From the NCBI GenBank assembly GCA_963678705.1, contig OY783212.1, forward strand, positions 682,001-746,000: 64,000 nt of DNA, in the 5' to 3' direction. This stretch comes from Panorpa germanica. Lineage: Eukaryota; Arthropoda; Insecta; Mecoptera; Panorpidae. Of the stretch, positions 62,401 to 64,000 are shown piece by piece. A program made the position numbers and the translations under genes. Each line of letters opens with the position of its first letter. Position 1 is the first letter of the stretch. The notes beneath the pieces were generated by a model. The model ran no database searches. It was not told the origin of the DNA and saw nothing but the letters and a program-made list of their open reading frames with translations.

Positions 62401-64000
62401 TATATTAGAAACAAATACTGAAGAATTAAAAGAAAAACAGATTATTGAAATAAAGTCGAAGTTGCCAAATAAGATACACAAAGCTGTACAAGTAAATGGT
62501 ACAACGGACGGGAAGTCCGAGCATCAATCATCTGAACCGTATGCATTTAATAAGTCAACAAAGCCTGATTTTAGAGAAATACATTCAGAATCTGCAGGTG
62601 ATTCAAATTTAAATTCCTCTAACGGAAGTTTTCGTGATAGTACCACATCAACTGATTTAAGTTCAAGTGGGGTTGAAATTACCATTAAAATAAAAAATAA
62701 ACTTAATAATGCAAGCCCTAGAAAATTTTCAGTACTTACAAAAGGGCCAAGTGTTATTCAAAAGTCTAAAAAGAAAAAAACAGATACTAAGATTAAACAA
62801 GATAAAATTCATATGCTTCATGAAGAAAGTAATATTAAACATTACCGAAAAACCGACTCCGCAGAATCAGGATCCACTATTTATATGAGTCCACCTTCTG
62901 AAATAGCTCAGATGGGTAATTTGATTGATAAAGTTAGTGGTAATAACGAAACAGGAGCTATATTAGACTATGTTGAAATTAACCAGTCATATAAGCAGAT
63001 AAGCATAGGCACAGAAGATGAGTCACATTCTAAGCAGTCAATAATAATAAGTGAAGATGTAAATAAGAAAAGTAAAAGTGAAGAGATTGAAAGAGAGAGA
63101 GATCCGTTGCTTGTTAACTATATCAAAAAATTATTGACCATGTCACGAGAGAGTGTTGATGCGTTAGGTATTAGCACAGGATCAGACCTATCCACACCTG
63201 GTGAATCTGTAATTGATATTTCTAGTAATATACAAGATATCCGTAATGAATTTTTTGAATATCCAGACATTGAAAAGAAGAAGAAGTTTATAGCTGAAAG
63301 TTATAGTTTTATAGAGGAAATTGAATCGACTTTGAAAACTGATACTTTATGTGAATGTCCCGAAAATACCTTTGATGATACGTTACTTCCAAAAGATACT
63401 GATTTAAATAAATTAAACAAAAAGCAGAAGAAATCAATACAAACAAATTTACATGTTTCATCTAGCAGTAGTACACTAAGTGATAATGTGAGTGTCAACA
63501 AAGTTGGAAGCGATAAATTGACATGTAACAAGAAATCATCACAATTTGAATCTCCAGGATCAAGCCTAAAGCATTCTACTTTAAATAGCAGAAAGATTAA
63601 ATATGACGTATCAGCTGAAAGTGATAAAAGTTTAGATATTTCCGTTGTGCCACACAGTGAAAGAGTAAGCGATAATATTACGTGGACTGATATTACCCAT
63701 GATGATTTCAACACAAATATTAACAGGCAACGGAAGAGTAAAGAGATTGATTTGCATAAATATACTGAACTAACTGAATCATGCAGTCAGCGAATTCAAA
63801 GTATAGCTGACGAATTATCTAAAGTAAGGCAAGCAAAACAAAAGTTATTGGAGTCAAGCGATTCTTCATCTACAAGCACAGGACAAAATTCAACAGAATA
63901 TATGGATTTACCAAATAACCTTCACGTTACTACAAATTCTTTACTGCAAGGAACTAACCGGGATAACAACATTAATAATCTACATAAACGAAATGAAGAT
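59491..64000 (+). CDS. ana1: CEP295 / Ana1 centriole protein (3' end outside window)
   Basis: Exons: 59491-59616, 59696-59912, 59988-60108, 60175-61375, 61444-61599, 61694 to beyond 64000. The N-terminus matches CEP295: a basic FEIDRRRKIRLQQVRQQSKE then a coiled coil (KKLTELETKKAEELNKWKTE) and LEEIGVGHAGALEEPD, against the human RRRKLRLLQVREQE ... SMGEGHRQAKENEPD. CEP295/Ana1 converts daughter centrioles to centrosomes, acting between CEP135 and CEP152/Asl. After residue 160 the chain is low-complexity (Ser, Asn, Lys, Asp) with short coiled coils, as in this fast-evolving family. The fifth exon is joined by a 68-nt intron using CAA|GTTAGT; the nearer GTAAGT would leave an impossible 21-nt intron. 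The last exon stays open for over 2.3 kb to the window edge. Confidence 0.88.

Overview
The window is nuclear DNA of an insect, most likely a moth or butterfly (Lepidoptera). The basis is AT-rich DNA, many short GT-AG introns, Snake-type serine proteases cut after Leu, DM9 proteins, many MITEs and a Helitron. It contains twelve protein-coding genes. Two run off the window: the first protease on the left and CEP295/Ana1 on the right. There is one 200-base assembly gap (44692-44891). I placed exons by hand from splice sites, reading frame and protein-family fit, so individual borders may be off by a base or so.

1-38.3 kb is an innate-immunity-like neighbourhood. Four Snake-type serine protease paralogues lie at 243-2953 (+), 3322-5636 (-), 20461-22942 (-) and 24174-27358 (-). 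The outer two have a clip domain, a Leu|Val-Val-Gly-Gly activation site and a full His/Asp/Ser triad. The inner two have no clip domain, no activation motif, and have lost the Gly-Asp before the active Ser; one has also lost the Ser. Between them, a DM9 gene (7498-19983) carries two tandem copies of a DM9 module. Its first intron is about 10.9 kb. That intron holds a 9,403-bp Helitron filled with two opposed arrays of a 147-bp satellite (about 60 units). The Helitron sits inside a MITE with a clean A|T insertion point. RpS8 (28980-31005) follows with intronic C/D snoRNAs. Next is a decayed partial RpS8 copy whose snoRNAs are far better preserved than its exons. A large, probably non-inhibitory serpin with a Ser/Thr-rich insert (32793-38319, -) closes the block.

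38.9-64 kb is a housekeeping block: DNA polymerase alpha catalytic subunit (38927-43734, +), SMIM8 (45864-46287, -) head-to-head with Serinc (46829-49465, +), cytosolic aspartate aminotransferase (51609-54076, +), TMEM256 (54629-55296, -), the CDIN1 nuclease (56377-57198, -) and CEP295/Ana1 (59491 to the window end, +).

Mobile DNA is heavy in the immune block and light elsewhere. A MITE family with AATGGGCTTGTGTCC ends has seven copies. A TA-flanked MITE has three copies, one forming part of a splice donor. A TTA-flanked Harbinger-like MITE has two copies. There are also two tRNA-derived SINE-like copies and a nested pair of foldback elements at 57.9-58.7 kb.
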